Source of the DNA: Ignavibacteriota bacterium
GTDB lineage: Bacteria > Bacteroidota > Ignavibacteria > Tepidaquicellales > OLB5
Direction of reading: 5' to 3'
DNA length: 45,056 nucleotides
Assembly: GCA_003820375.1 (NCBI GenBank)
Contig: RPQH01000031.1
Span: 1 to 45,056, forward strand
A program made the position numbers and the translations under genes. Positions 19,582-27,805 of the stretch are shown one piece after another (the stretch's first letter is position 1; every line of letters starts with the position of its first letter). A model generated the notes under the pieces. That model was given only the letters and a program-made list of their open reading frames with translations. It did not search any database and was not told the origin of the DNA.

Positions 19582-20703
19582 ATGTTGATATTTATGAATC
19601 ACAAAATAAATTTTTACACAAGAAAAAATACAAATCACAAATTTGTCAGCAGTGTGTTGTGCAAATTACTAATTACTGTTTTTATTCTTCAAACATTCTT
19701 ATTTATTTCCTGCAAAGATAACCAGGTTTCAATTATTGATCCATCAACTCCACAAGTAATAGACAGCTCATTTTTTGATTGGAAGTTTATTCGTATACCA
19801 AATTATAGTGCTGGCGAAATATATGTAGCTGATAGTAATAATATCTTTATTACTACCGCCACCTATGTTTATCACTATAAAGATAGTATATTTAACATTA
19901 TTGGTTACAGCACTGCTGAAGATCAAAAGATATATATTTCGGGATCTAATGAAAAAAATGTATATATTGGCGGGACAGGTGGGACACCTGTTAACTCCTT
20001 TAGCAAAATATGGCATTGGAATGGTGAAACACTAGTGGATATTCAATTACCTGAAGATACATCGCAATCAATCCGCTCGATATATATACAAGATGAAAGC
20101 AATGTATGGTTTTCTACAGAATCGGTTATTGTTTACCATTATGATGGCATAAATATTAAATCTTATAATCTTCCTGCTAGAATAATTGATTCAAAATTTC
20201 ATATAATTAATGGAGTAATATACTTAATCGGAAACAATTATTTCCCTGCAGAATATGATTTATTTTATTCATTTAAGTTTGAAAATGATTCATGGAAAAT
20301 TGTTACTGAAGATACTGTAATTGATAATAACAGTGTTATGGGTGACCGTTTTGGCACAGCAGGTGATGATTTCCTTAGAGAAGGAAAGAACTCTTTATTT
20401 GAATTTACCGGATATTCTTGGAATAAATTATTTGATGCACCGCAATTTGAATATTATCATTCCGCAGGTTATTCAAAACAGGAATTTTTAATCTACGGCT
20501 TCGATATATTCAGTCTTCCAACATTAAAGATGTATTATTATAAAAATGGTATTTGGTATTTTCAGAGCAATTACTGGGAAAATATACCTTACGGATATCA
20601 CGAAGTAGGGCTTGGAAATTTTAAATTTGTAAACAATGTATTCTATGGATATTTTCCTTCGTATGGTGATACATATTTAATTATAGCAAGGTATAAACAG
20701 TAA
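19582..20703 (+). CDS. Putative lipoprotein, beta-propeller-like, function unknown
   Basis: This is a 373-residue protein with an N-terminal export signal and a lipobox-like L-F-I-S-C at Cys44 (Cys40 if the second Met, codon 19594-19596, is used, which I slightly prefer because it shortens the charged N-region). Lipidation would place it on the outer or inner membrane facing outward. The mature part has repeated strands of the type I-Y-V-A-D-S-N-N-I-F-I-T and I-Y-I-Q-D-E-S-N-V-W-F-S, about 45 residues apart. This suggests a small propeller, as in 'glucosyltransferase/two-component regulator propeller'-like lipoproteins. There is no T9SS domain. It sits between two paralogous propeller genes that run the other way and is flanked on both sides by repeat-rich spacers. 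It could have been inserted there as a unit, but this is inference. Confidence 0.75.
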   Translation: MLIFMNHKINFYTRKNTNHKFVSSVLCKLLITVFILQTFLFISCKDNQVSIIDPSTPQVIDSSFFDWKFIRIPNYSAGEIYVADSNNIFITTATYVYHYKDSIFNIIGYSTAEDQKIYISGSNEKNVYIGGTGGTPVNSFSKIWHWNGETLVDIQLPEDTSQSIRSIYIQDESNVWFSTESVIVYHYDGINIKSYNLPARIIDSKFHIINGVIYLIGNNYFPAEYDLFYSFKFENDSWKIVTEDTVIDNNSVMGDRFGTAGDDFLREGKNSLFEFTGYSWNKLFDAPQFEYYHSAGYSKQEFLIYGFDIFSLPTLKMYYYKNGIWYFQSNYWENIPYGYHEVGLGNFKFVNNVFYGYFPSYGDTYLIIARYKQ

Positions 20704-20815
20704 AAAAAGAAAGGGGATAGTTCCAATGGACAATAAATAAAGGCAGCCCTGATAGAATTTGCCCGCCAAAGCTTAAATTCTCAATCCTATAATATAGGAG
20801 TGTCCAAAGTCTTTC

Positions 20816-21005
20816 GTACTGCCGGTGTCTCTATGGAGAATCTTTCATATCAGAATAATTAATAATCTAGGACACCGGCAGAATAAGGTGATTTCAGATA
20901 AAAGGATAATATGTTCCAAGGTAATTAAAGATTCTCTATCTGCCAGTGTCCTAGATTATTATTCATCATTAATTAAAGAACATACATGAGAGACATCGGC
21001 AGTAC
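20816..21005. repeat. Mirrored pair of 67-bp palindromic elements (REPIN/MITE-like)
   Basis: Element 1 (20816-20882) has perfect 11-bp inverted ends, CTGCCGGTGTC at 20819-20829 and GACACCGGCAG at 20871-20881. Element 2 (20939-21005) is the same length and matches the reverse complement of element 1 over its first 22 and last 17 bases with one mismatch each, while the central ~28 bases are unrelated. The 56-bp spacer is A/T-rich. A 16-bp near-copy of one end (14 of 16 bases) also lies at 9881-9896. Confidence 0.85.
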
Positions 21006-21052
21006 GGAGATTTGCAGTTAATTTGGGATGGGTTAATTATAAATCTCCTTAT

Positions 21053-21079
21053 TCTTTGCGGTCTTTGCGGCTTGGCGTG
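21053..21079. repeat. 9-bp repeat TCTTTGCGG, two perfect and one diverged copy
   Basis: Units lie at 21053-21061 and 21062-21070; the third, CTTGGCGTG, is diverged. This fits the pattern of the other nonamer arrays in the window. Confidence 0.7.
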
Positions 21080-21100
21080 ATAGTACCACCGGCAAAAATC

Positions 21101-21178
21101 AGAGTTGGGCTCAAAACAGAGCTGAGTTGGGTTCAAGTTGTGCCGGAGTTGGGTTCAAGTTGGTATCAAGTTGGGTTA
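21101..21178. repeat. Degenerate GAGTTGGGTTCAAGTTG repeat
   Basis: Three to four imperfect copies lie in tandem: AGAGTTGGGCTCAAAACAG, GAGTTGGGTTCAAGTTGTG, GAGTTGGGTTCAAGTTGGT and a partial. The spacing is about 23 bp. It is non-coding. Confidence 0.7.
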
Positions 21179-21257
21179 TCGTTTTTGAAAAACATGGGTT
21201 AACTCATTGCAGTATAAGGAGATAACGCCGTCAGAAATGTGAGATTTTCGATTTAAG

Positions 21258-21290
21258 ATTGGCGATTTTGAGCCGGAATCGCCAATTTTT
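21258..21290 (+). terminator. Terminator-like hairpin in the repeat region
   Basis: A perfect 10-bp stem ATTGGCGATT/AATCGCCAAT has a 9-nt loop followed by TTTT. It lies 555 bp after the nearest plus-strand gene, so it may be a decayed gene end or part of a repeat and not an active terminator. Confidence 0.5.
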
Positions 21291-21733
21291 CATCAAAATA
21301 AAACTTCACTATATCGTTAACCATTATCGCTATGGGAAAAATTTGACAGCAAATTATTGTCGCAGATGTTGGAGAGTTAAAGTATTACTTGAAGGTACTT
21401 CCTGCTTATTTAAACTCACACCCCCTTAGTCCCCCTCAAGGGGGAAATTCAATCCTGTTAAATCCTCTAATCTGAAAAATCCCGGTTCTGACGTGTTTTT
21501 AATGAGTGATTGAACTATTTTTAGATAAAACTTGACAATAAGCTATGGCTATATTATTTTATAGTAGTGACATGTATAATTTATCACTGTTAGTAATAAC
21601 CGTTATTTGATAATTTAGAGATGAACTAATGCATGTCGTATAATTGTTTGAAAATACTGCTCACGGATTTAGTTAGATTTTGAATGGCTGAAAAAAATAT
21701 GTATAGAAAAATACCCTAAATGGGAAGAAAAAG

Positions 21734-21759
21734 AAAAACCGCCTGTTACAGCGGTTTTT
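21734..21759 (-). terminator. Intrinsic terminator of the 674-residue propeller gene
   Basis: A perfect 9-bp stem AAAAACCGC/GCGGTTTTT has an 8-nt loop and A/T-runs on both sides. It lies 22 bp after the stop codon of the minus-strand gene. Confidence 0.88.
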
Positions 21760-21781
21760 CATGAAAATATATATTTTCAGA

Positions 21782-23806
21782 CTACTTCACTATTATCATC
21801 TTTCTTATGCTCGTAAAATCTGTTGTTTCCAATTTGTAGAAATATACGCCGCTTGAAAGATTTGAAGCATTGAAGTTAATGTTATATGAACCGGGGTTAT
21901 AATTTTCATTAGCCAGTGTTGAAACTAATCTGCCTGTTACATCATATACGTTTAATTTAACCAAGCCCTGTTTAGCTATATCAACCTTAATGGATGTTGA
22001 AGGGTTGAACGGGTTCGGGAAATTCTGATACAGGTAGAATTTTTCCGGTATTTCAGTGTTGGTGTTTGTTAAACCTGTCGGGCTGACTGTTAATGTTATT
22101 GTTCTTACATGAACAGGTGTTCCGTTCGGTCCTGTTGCTTTAACTGTTATCGTATATGAGCCTGATGTTACACCGCCTGAGGTTTTCATTCTTAATCTTA
22201 ATGAATCAGGATAAGTGGTTAAAGAATCAAGAAGCTGGGCAGATGATTTATTAACAAACTGTAATGATAAAGTACCTGCAGCAGGAGTCGGTGATACTGT
22301 TGCTGAGAACTTAACACTGTTTGTGTAAAGCTTAACAGCCGGAACACTGCAATATGAGAAATCACTGTCATTGGTTGCAGCAATAGTTTGAATAGCCGGC
22401 TGAACTCTCAGTGCATAATCCGGGAAATAAGCACCCATATTTGCTGCTGTACAATTTCTGTGGTCAGACCAGATTGCAAAACCTGTTACAGGATTAGCAA
22501 CTATAGCATCATAGTCACCGCGGTAGCAGTTTGTATTTGCTCCGCAGGCAGGACACGGCCAGTTAGTTGTTGCTGCATTGGTTAATTTTTGGTTTGTTAC
22601 GAAAGATGTTCCGCCTGTTGTTGAATATGTTGCATATACATCTGTTGTATAGTTTGACGGACCGTTTCTTGTATCATACCATTTGATATAAAGCTTTCCT
22701 GTAGTTTGCTCACACCATATTGCAGGGAACCATTGGTCACTTGATGATGGATTGGCATTATCGTTTACTACTATATAATTAGACCAAGTAGCACCCTGGT
22801 CTGTTGAATACTGAAGCTTAATGTCCGGCTTATTGCCGTTGCCTGCAGGAATGTTTGAGGAATACACCAAATATAATCTTCCTCTGTAAGGGCCATTGCT
22901 GTTATCCATTGCAATCATAGGATATGTTCTGTGTCTTGCATTGTTGATAACAAGTCTTCCGGCACTGTTATATGTACCGCTGTAACCGGCAACTGTTAAG
23001 CTTGACATAACCTGGAAAGATGTTCCGCCATCAGTTGAACGGTGGAAACCGTAAGTTGCATTCTGTGAACCGCCGCTTGATGTTACCAGTATAACACAGC
23101 CGCCGTTAGTTGAACCGTTGGGACCTACTGCTATCATTGCACCCGGTAAGCTGTGCGGTGATGCTGTGTATGTTGTTGTCCATGAAGCTCCGTTATCTGT
23201 GCTTCTGGAAAATGGTGCACCGCCTGAACCTGTTATTGATGCATATGCATAATTTGCATACGGACCTGTTCCTGTTACTTCTACGCCAATTGTGTTTCTG
23301 TCAAACCCTGATACTGAAAGAACAGGTGCTGTCCATGTGTTACCATTGTTTGTTGAACGGTAAACATATTGTCCGTTAACACCCGAACCGTAAATTAAAG
23401 TACCATTGGCAAGGTATCCCGACCATGGGTCACAGCATGTTCCGCCGGGGTATGATGGATTGAACAGAGTCCAGTTCAAACCGCCGTTTGTTGTATTCCA
23501 GGCATTCTGGGTACCTGCATTAACGCCAAAGAATATCCATAGGGGATTATTCTGATTTATTGTTGCATTCTGTTCATAAAAATCGGTTCCCATTTCAAAA
23601 TTGTCAAAACCTGTTGCGTCGGTTACCGTTAATGGAGTAGAAGATTGCCCTGTTGATTGAAAATGTGAATAAGCTTCACGTGTGGGCTGGTCTATATTTG
23701 GATTATTATCATCGAATTTTGGTATATCATAAGCCTGAAGCAGAAATGTAATGATTACTCCGATGAATAATACAAAATAGACTTTAAATGAATACAGTTT
23801 TTTCAT
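21782..23806 (-). CDS. Secreted sialidase-fold (BNR) beta-propeller protein, paralogue of the 668-residue gene
   Basis: This is a 674-residue exported protein. Residues 1-25 form the signal peptide (M-K-K-L-Y-S-F-K-V-Y ... L-L-Q-A). Asp-boxes recur at S-T-N-N-G-N-T-W, S-T-D-N-G-A-S-W, S-T-D-G-G-T-S-F and S-T-D-Q-G-A-T-W. A Cys-rich insert (P-C-P-A-C-G-A-N-T-N-C-Y) in the last blade has only a reduced counterpart in the paralogue at 16952. Residues ~490-590 are the same beta-sandwich linker (V-T-S-G-S-Y-T-I-T-V). The C-terminus is a T9SS type A domain ending R-K-M-I-I-V-K. The pair most likely arose by duplication, with the lipoprotein gene and repeat region now between them. It is probably a glycan-active or adhesive surface protein; substrate unknown. 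Confidence 0.9.
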   Translation of the reverse strand: MKKLYSFKVYFVLFIGVIITFLLQAYDIPKFDDNNPNIDQPTREAYSHFQSTGQSSTPLTVTDATGFDNFEMGTDFYEQNATINQNNPLWIFFGVNAGTQNAWNTTNGGLNWTLFNPSYPGGTCCDPWSGYLANGTLIYGSGVNGQYVYRSTNNGNTWTAPVLSVSGFDRNTIGVEVTGTGPYANYAYASITGSGGAPFSRSTDNGASWTTTYTASPHSLPGAMIAVGPNGSTNGGCVILVTSSGGSQNATYGFHRSTDGGTSFQVMSSLTVAGYSGTYNSAGRLVINNARHRTYPMIAMDNSNGPYRGRLYLVYSSNIPAGNGNKPDIKLQYSTDQGATWSNYIVVNDNANPSSSDQWFPAIWCEQTTGKLYIKWYDTRNGPSNYTTDVYATYSTTGGTSFVTNQKLTNAATTNWPCPACGANTNCYRGDYDAIVANPVTGFAIWSDHRNCTAANMGAYFPDYALRVQPAIQTIAATNDSDFSYCSVPAVKLYTNSVKFSATVSPTPAAGTLSLQFVNKSSAQLLDSLTTYPDSLRLRMKTSGGVTSGSYTITVKATGPNGTPVHVRTITLTVSPTGLTNTNTEIPEKFYLYQNFPNPFNPSTSIKVDIAKQGLVKLNVYDVTGRLVSTLANENYNPGSYNINFNASNLSSGVYFYKLETTDFTSIRKMIIVK

Positions 23807-23980
23807 GTATATATGAATTTTAAAGTTATAAGTTAATGTTAATTATGAATTTTAAAAAAATTATTTTATACACATACACCAAACCCCTTCCATTTGGGTA
23901 GGGCAGGGTGCCGCGGCGGAATTCTTATTCCTTAAACAATCTTAAGTGATTGTTCTAAAAATGGGCTTTTATCATTCCTT

Positions 23981-24802
23981 TTATTTTAAAAGCAGCATTT
24001 TGATAGTTGAATTATAACTTTTGCTGCTAAGTACTGTAAAATATACACCTGAGGGATAAGATGATGCATCGAATCTGAATGTATGGTTTCCCGTGTTTAA
24101 AACTGTATTGTTTAAAACCTTTACTTGATGTCCTAAAATATCATAAATAACAAGCTTAACTAATTCCTTTTTCCCAATATATACTTCTATATTTGTTTCC
24201 GGATTAAAAGGATTAGGAAAATTCTGATTTAGTTTAAATCCATCTGCAATTTTTGAATTATTGTTCACAGAAATTGGATTATATACGGTAATGGTAAAAT
24301 TGTCACTAAAATTCCATCTATCCAAAGAATCTGCCAATCCATTATTATTTGTGCTGTTTCCTACAGCGTATAATGTATCAACCAGCAGTGTGGTTGGAGC
24401 AGTATATTTGAAAGTCCAGTAAACCGTATCATTCGAAAATAGTTTTGGAAACCTGTGCGTTAATTCGCCTCTTGAACTGTCTAATCTTAAAGTTGTATCC
24501 GAAATCACCGGGTCTAATTGCCCTGAGTATGAAGCAGCATCAAAACCACCGCTTGTACCGGTGTTATTTACAATTTTAATTAGGTATGTTGCAGATTCAC
24601 CTGCAGCAACACTGTCAGGACCTTCAAAAAAAACTGATGTTGAAGCTGAAGGATCAGGATTATGACAAATGCAGCCAATTCCTCCATCTTTTTTTGTTAC
24701 TCCTGTAAATCCGTTAGGATATGAATGAATCACAATTGATGTATATATGAACAGAACTGCACAAAATATTATTGAGATTAAAAGATATTTCTTTTGTTTC
24801 AT
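23981..24802 (-). CDS. Secreted choice-of-anchor-V/reelin-like protein with CxCH motif and T9SS domain
   Basis: This is a 273-residue exported protein. Residues 1-~24 form the signal peptide. Just after it, H-S-Y-P-N-G-F-T-G-V-T ... G-C-I-C-H-N-P-D-P-S (Cys44, Cys46, His47) resembles the N-terminus of the 'choice-of-anchor V' family, where a Cys-x(1-2)-Cys-His group precedes a beta-sandwich (here residues ~50-175, V-F-F-E-G-P-D-S-V-A-A-G-E-S-A-T-Y). Residues ~190-273 are a T9SS type A domain (N-F-P-N-P-F-N-P-E-T-N-I, S-G-V-Y-F). The stop of the upstream gene (24809) is 6 bp from this start, so the two are likely one transcript with this gene second. The motif could bind haem or a metal, but one residue is missing between the cysteines compared with a standard c-type site. 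Confidence 0.82.
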   Translation of the reverse strand: MKQKKYLLISIIFCAVLFIYTSIVIHSYPNGFTGVTKKDGGIGCICHNPDPSASTSVFFEGPDSVAAGESATYLIKIVNNTGTSGGFDAASYSGQLDPVISDTTLRLDSSRGELTHRFPKLFSNDTVYWTFKYTAPTTLLVDTLYAVGNSTNNNGLADSLDRWNFSDNFTITVYNPISVNNNSKIADGFKLNQNFPNPFNPETNIEVYIGKKELVKLVIYDILGHQVKVLNNTVLNTGNHTFRFDASSYPSGVYFTVLSSKSYNSTIKMLLLK

Positions 24803-24808
24803 TTTTTC

Positions 24809-26959
24809 CTATTTTATTATTATCATTTTTTTTGTATCTATTTTAACATCATCAGAGAAGAGAGAATAAAAATATATTCCACTGGCATAACTTGAAGCAT
24901 TCCATTCAACTTCATAGTTACCGGCATTTTGCTTTTTATCGACAAGTACAGCTATTTCTCTTCCCAATACATTATATATAATCAGCTTCACATAATTGCT
25001 TTTTGCTAATTGATAATTTATAGTTGTTTTAGGATTAAACGGATTGGGATAGTTTTGCTTAAGTGAAAATTCCTTCGGTAACTGCAAACCAGCAATATTA
25101 TTACTTGTAATTACAGAGTAAGTTATATTAAGCTTATAAACTCCTCCTCCATGCTGTGCAAATAAATTACCTTTATCATAAAACAGCATACCGGCTTCAG
25201 GCACACTGCCAACAGATGTAGAGATAAAGTTAGTACCTGTGTTAGTTGAAACATATACAGTAGTTGCATAAGTGCCGTAAGCCATTGCAGTAGGGTCATC
25301 TTTTGCAATATCAATTGCCCAGCAGTTGCTGGTGGTAGCCGGCTGTGTAAAATTTAACCACTGGTCTGTGGTTTTCCATATACCACCTGAGCTCCACGTT
25401 GTATGAAAAGCAAGATTAGGATTTTGTGCTGAGATAGCAATCATTGGTATTTCCGAACCGCTGACAGTATGTATACTGGTCCAGTTTACACCACCATTTG
25501 TTGATTTCAAAAATTCACCTGAACCACTGCCTGTTGTACCATCACCGCAATACAGTGTATTAGGATTACCATACAACACAACAAAATCGCAGGGGCTTCT
25601 GAAAACAGTGGTTCCGATATTTGTCCATGTTTCACCAAAATCTGTCGATTTTTTCAAAACACTGTTATCAGGTCCCAGGTAGCAAATATTCGGATTGTTC
25701 TGGTCTACCTCAAGCGGCATACCGTATGAAGTAAGATTAATCGGACCAAGAATATCAGTCCATGTCTGTCCGTAATTAGTGCTCCTGATTATTCTTCCGC
25801 TTGTACTGCCTTTAGCGGCAAGCATTAGGTTAGTGTCAATTGCATTAACATAGAAGGAATGTGCAGAACCTCCTAAAGTAATTGTACTGATAATAGTCCA
25901 TGTTTCACCCCTGTTAAGCGACCTGTAAAGGTTATTGCCCATCATAATAAAAATACCATCCTTATTTTTAGGATGAAGACAGAAGCCGTTCCCGATATTG
26001 CCTGTACTGGCTTGCTTCAACACCCAGTTATAAGCAATTGCAGTATTAGCAGGAAGAGACCAGGTAATTCCTCCATCAGTAGTTCTGATTATAGCATTAT
26101 TAAGTGAGCTTACTGCCCACCCGGTTTGAGCATTGTAAAAAAATATATTAACGAGGTTTGCCATCATAGGATTTTGCTGGTAATTAAAAGTAAGTCCTGC
26201 ATCAGTACTTTTATTTATGAATCCACCGCCTCCGCAAGTATAAAAAATATTTGTGTCAAGCATCTTAACACTGTACACACTTGATTTGGTATCAATTTTA
26301 TAATCAATTGTTGACCAGCTTGTACCGTTGTATTTTATAATAAAACCATCAGCCCCGGTAGCAATAATTTTTACCCCGGTTTGATCGATTGATAAAAGAT
26401 TTCCTGTTACAGGAGTAACATAAGTATTCCAGGCAGTTCCGCCATTAGTAGTATAAATAACTTTACCGGAGTTACCGCAAGCAGTTCCATTATTTGCAGA
26501 AATGAACTTAATACTGTTTATGTCTGTAGAAAGGGTTGAATTCTGTGCTGTCCAATTTACACCGCCGTTTGTTGATTTCAAAATTGTACCGTTTGCACCT
26601 GCAATCCAGCCTGTAATTGCATCAATAAAGAAAACACATTTCAAATGTTGGGCGTTTAAAGTCTGATTTGACCACGCGATGCCATTGTTAGAACTACTGT
26701 AAAAAGCACCGTTATTACCGACTATCCAGATATTGTTTCCAACACCATAAACGGAATTCAGATCTAAAATACCCAGCGGATAAGAGCCCCAATTGAGGCC
26801 GCCATCAATAGAGCGGAAAACATTGCCGTTCTTTCCAACGGCAATAACCTCAGTACCGTTATTAGAAAAAATTGAATTAAACCCCTGGGCATTTGACAAT
26901 CCCGTTATAAATAATACACATAGCAGAAAAACAGAAACGGATTTGGTAAAATCGGACAT
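24809..26959 (-). CDS. Secreted YCF48-like/Asp-box beta-propeller protein with T9SS sorting domain
   Basis: This is a 716-residue exported protein. I start it at the Met of codon 26959-26957 because the following M-S-D-F-T-K-S-V-S-V-F-L-L-C-V-L-F-I is a good signal peptide (cleavage near N-A-Q). The longer in-frame start at 27022 would place 21 unsuitable residues in front. Two propellers appear to be present. The first (~25-320) consists of YCF48-type repeats (I-T-G-W-I-A-G-A-N-G-T-I-L-K-S-T-N-G-G). The second (~330-625) consists of Asp-boxes (S-L-N-R-G-E-T-W, S-T-N-Y-G-Q-T-W, S-T-D-F-G-E-T-W). The final ~85 residues are a T9SS type A domain whose closest match here is in the 8378-9697 protein (L-A-K-S-N-Y-V-K-L-I-I-Y, K-Q-N-A-G-N-Y). 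It leads the two-gene unit with the CxCH protein. Role unknown. Confidence 0.88.
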   Translation of the reverse strand: MSDFTKSVSVFLLCVLFITGLSNAQGFNSIFSNNGTEVIAVGKNGNVFRSIDGGLNWGSYPLGILDLNSVYGVGNNIWIVGNNGAFYSSSNNGIAWSNQTLNAQHLKCVFFIDAITGWIAGANGTILKSTNGGVNWTAQNSTLSTDINSIKFISANNGTACGNSGKVIYTTNGGTAWNTYVTPVTGNLLSIDQTGVKIIATGADGFIIKYNGTSWSTIDYKIDTKSSVYSVKMLDTNIFYTCGGGGFINKSTDAGLTFNYQQNPMMANLVNIFFYNAQTGWAVSSLNNAIIRTTDGGITWSLPANTAIAYNWVLKQASTGNIGNGFCLHPKNKDGIFIMMGNNLYRSLNRGETWTIISTITLGGSAHSFYVNAIDTNLMLAAKGSTSGRIIRSTNYGQTWTDILGPINLTSYGMPLEVDQNNPNICYLGPDNSVLKKSTDFGETWTNIGTTVFRSPCDFVVLYGNPNTLYCGDGTTGSGSGEFLKSTNGGVNWTSIHTVSGSEIPMIAISAQNPNLAFHTTWSSGGIWKTTDQWLNFTQPATTSNCWAIDIAKDDPTAMAYGTYATTVYVSTNTGTNFISTSVGSVPEAGMLFYDKGNLFAQHGGGVYKLNITYSVITSNNIAGLQLPKEFSLKQNYPNPFNPKTTINYQLAKSNYVKLIIYNVLGREIAVLVDKKQNAGNYEVEWNASSYASGIYFYSLFSDDVKIDTKKMIIIK

Positions 26960-27185
26960 TTTTATACTTATTTTAATTTCAAAAAAGTTCGTGAAAATAG
27001 ATATTGCTTTAATTAATAGCAATAGACTTATTTTTTCAAATAGTAGTAGAAACAGTTATTTGTTAAACCTTTTTCACTTTATAATAGTTTACTTGACGGC
27101 TGAACAAATTTTAAATATTGAAAATTTGTTATTGGTTTATAAGAAAAAATATTGTATGTTAAAAATATAAATTCCGGAATTACAT

Positions 27186-27602
27186 ATGAAATACAGTTTA
27201 ATAACATTATTATTCGTTATTATTTTATTACCCGGCTGCAGAGATTACTTAAGTAATTTAGAAACAAACTCTCCACCAGTTTTATTTACAAATGCGGCAG
27301 AATATATATCAGGTGATTCGATTATTGTTACTCTTTCTAATAATTCCACAAAAACTATCTACACTAATGAAGTTTACAATTTTGCACAAAAAAAGATAAA
27401 CGGGGCATGGGAGTTCTATGCTTCTTTTTCCTGTAACAATTGCTATGAATTTTCTTTAGTAAAAAACCAGGCTTTTTCTGTTAAAAGTAAGCCGATTAAT
27501 GATAAGGGTGTGTTCAGATTTGTTTGTCTTTATGGTACCAGCTTAGGTACATCGGAAGAGAACAAGATTAAGTTGTTTTCAAATGAGTTTTCTATAAATT
27601 GA
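27186..27602 (+). CDS. Small lipoprotein of unknown function
   Basis: This is a 138-residue protein with a lipoprotein signal: M-K-Y-S-L-I-T-L-L-F-V-I-I-L-L and lipobox L-L-P-G-C at Cys18. The mature region is beta-rich with a C-N-N-C pair (F-S-C-N-N-C-Y-E-F) in the middle, which could form a disulfide or bind metal. I recognise no family. A perfect 12-bp palindrome AATTCCGGAATT (27170-27181) ends 4 bp before the ATG, where a ribosome binding site would lie; it may be coincidental or regulatory. The gene is divergent from the propeller gene at 24809-26959 and not obviously linked to the downstream hydrolase. Confidence 0.75.
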   Translation: MKYSLITLLFVIILLPGCRDYLSNLETNSPPVLFTNAAEYISGDSIIVTLSNNSTKTIYTNEVYNFAQKKINGAWEFYASFSCNNCYEFSLVKNQAFSVKSKPINDKGVFRFVCLYGTSLGTSEENKIKLFSNEFSIN

Positions 27603-27655
27603 TACCGCCATTTTCCTGAAAGCGGTTTAGCTGTTATTCCTCCGGCTCACATGTC

Positions 27656-27688
27656 ATTCCTGCCTGCCTGTAGCAGGCATGCAGGAAT
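27656..27688. repeat. Intergenic hairpin element (ATTCCTGC...GCAGGAAT)
   Basis: Arms of 15 bp (27656-27670 and 27674-27688) with one mismatch enclose the loop TAG. There is no T-run, so it reads as a dispersed palindromic (REP-like) repeat and not a terminator. The CTGCC/GGCAG core recurs at other palindromes in this window. Confidence 0.7.
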
Positions 27689-27805
27689 AACAATGTTCAT
27701 GATTACATAATAAGAAAATTGGCATTATATCATAATATTTTCATTTCTGTTTAAATTTATTTAATGTTTTATGCATTATAATTTCACTTCAATATTTTTC
27801 CACAT

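Larger units (their letters stand above)
20704..21781. other. 1.08-kb non-coding, repeat-mosaic region
   Basis: I found no credible gene in this spacer. It contains a mirrored pair of 67-bp palindromic elements (20816-21005), a TCTTTGCGG nonamer repeat (21053-21079), a degenerate GAGTTGGGTTCAAGTTG repeat (21101-21178), a terminator-like hairpin (21258-21290), a CCCCCT...AGGGGG hairpin (21421-21444) and the terminator of the minus-strand gene (21734-21759). A TTGACA at 21533 has an A/T-rich element about 17 bp downstream but no gene to serve. Confidence 0.7.

Noticed and set aside
21532..21562. Promoter TTGACA with an A/T-rich -10
   Set aside because: No gene lies downstream on that strand, and such matches are frequent in AT-rich spacers.
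23879..23960. Terminator for the CxCH gene (AACAATC...GATTGTT hairpin at 23935-23954)
   Set aside because: The stem is short (7 bp), A/T-rich and lacks a T-run on the minus strand.
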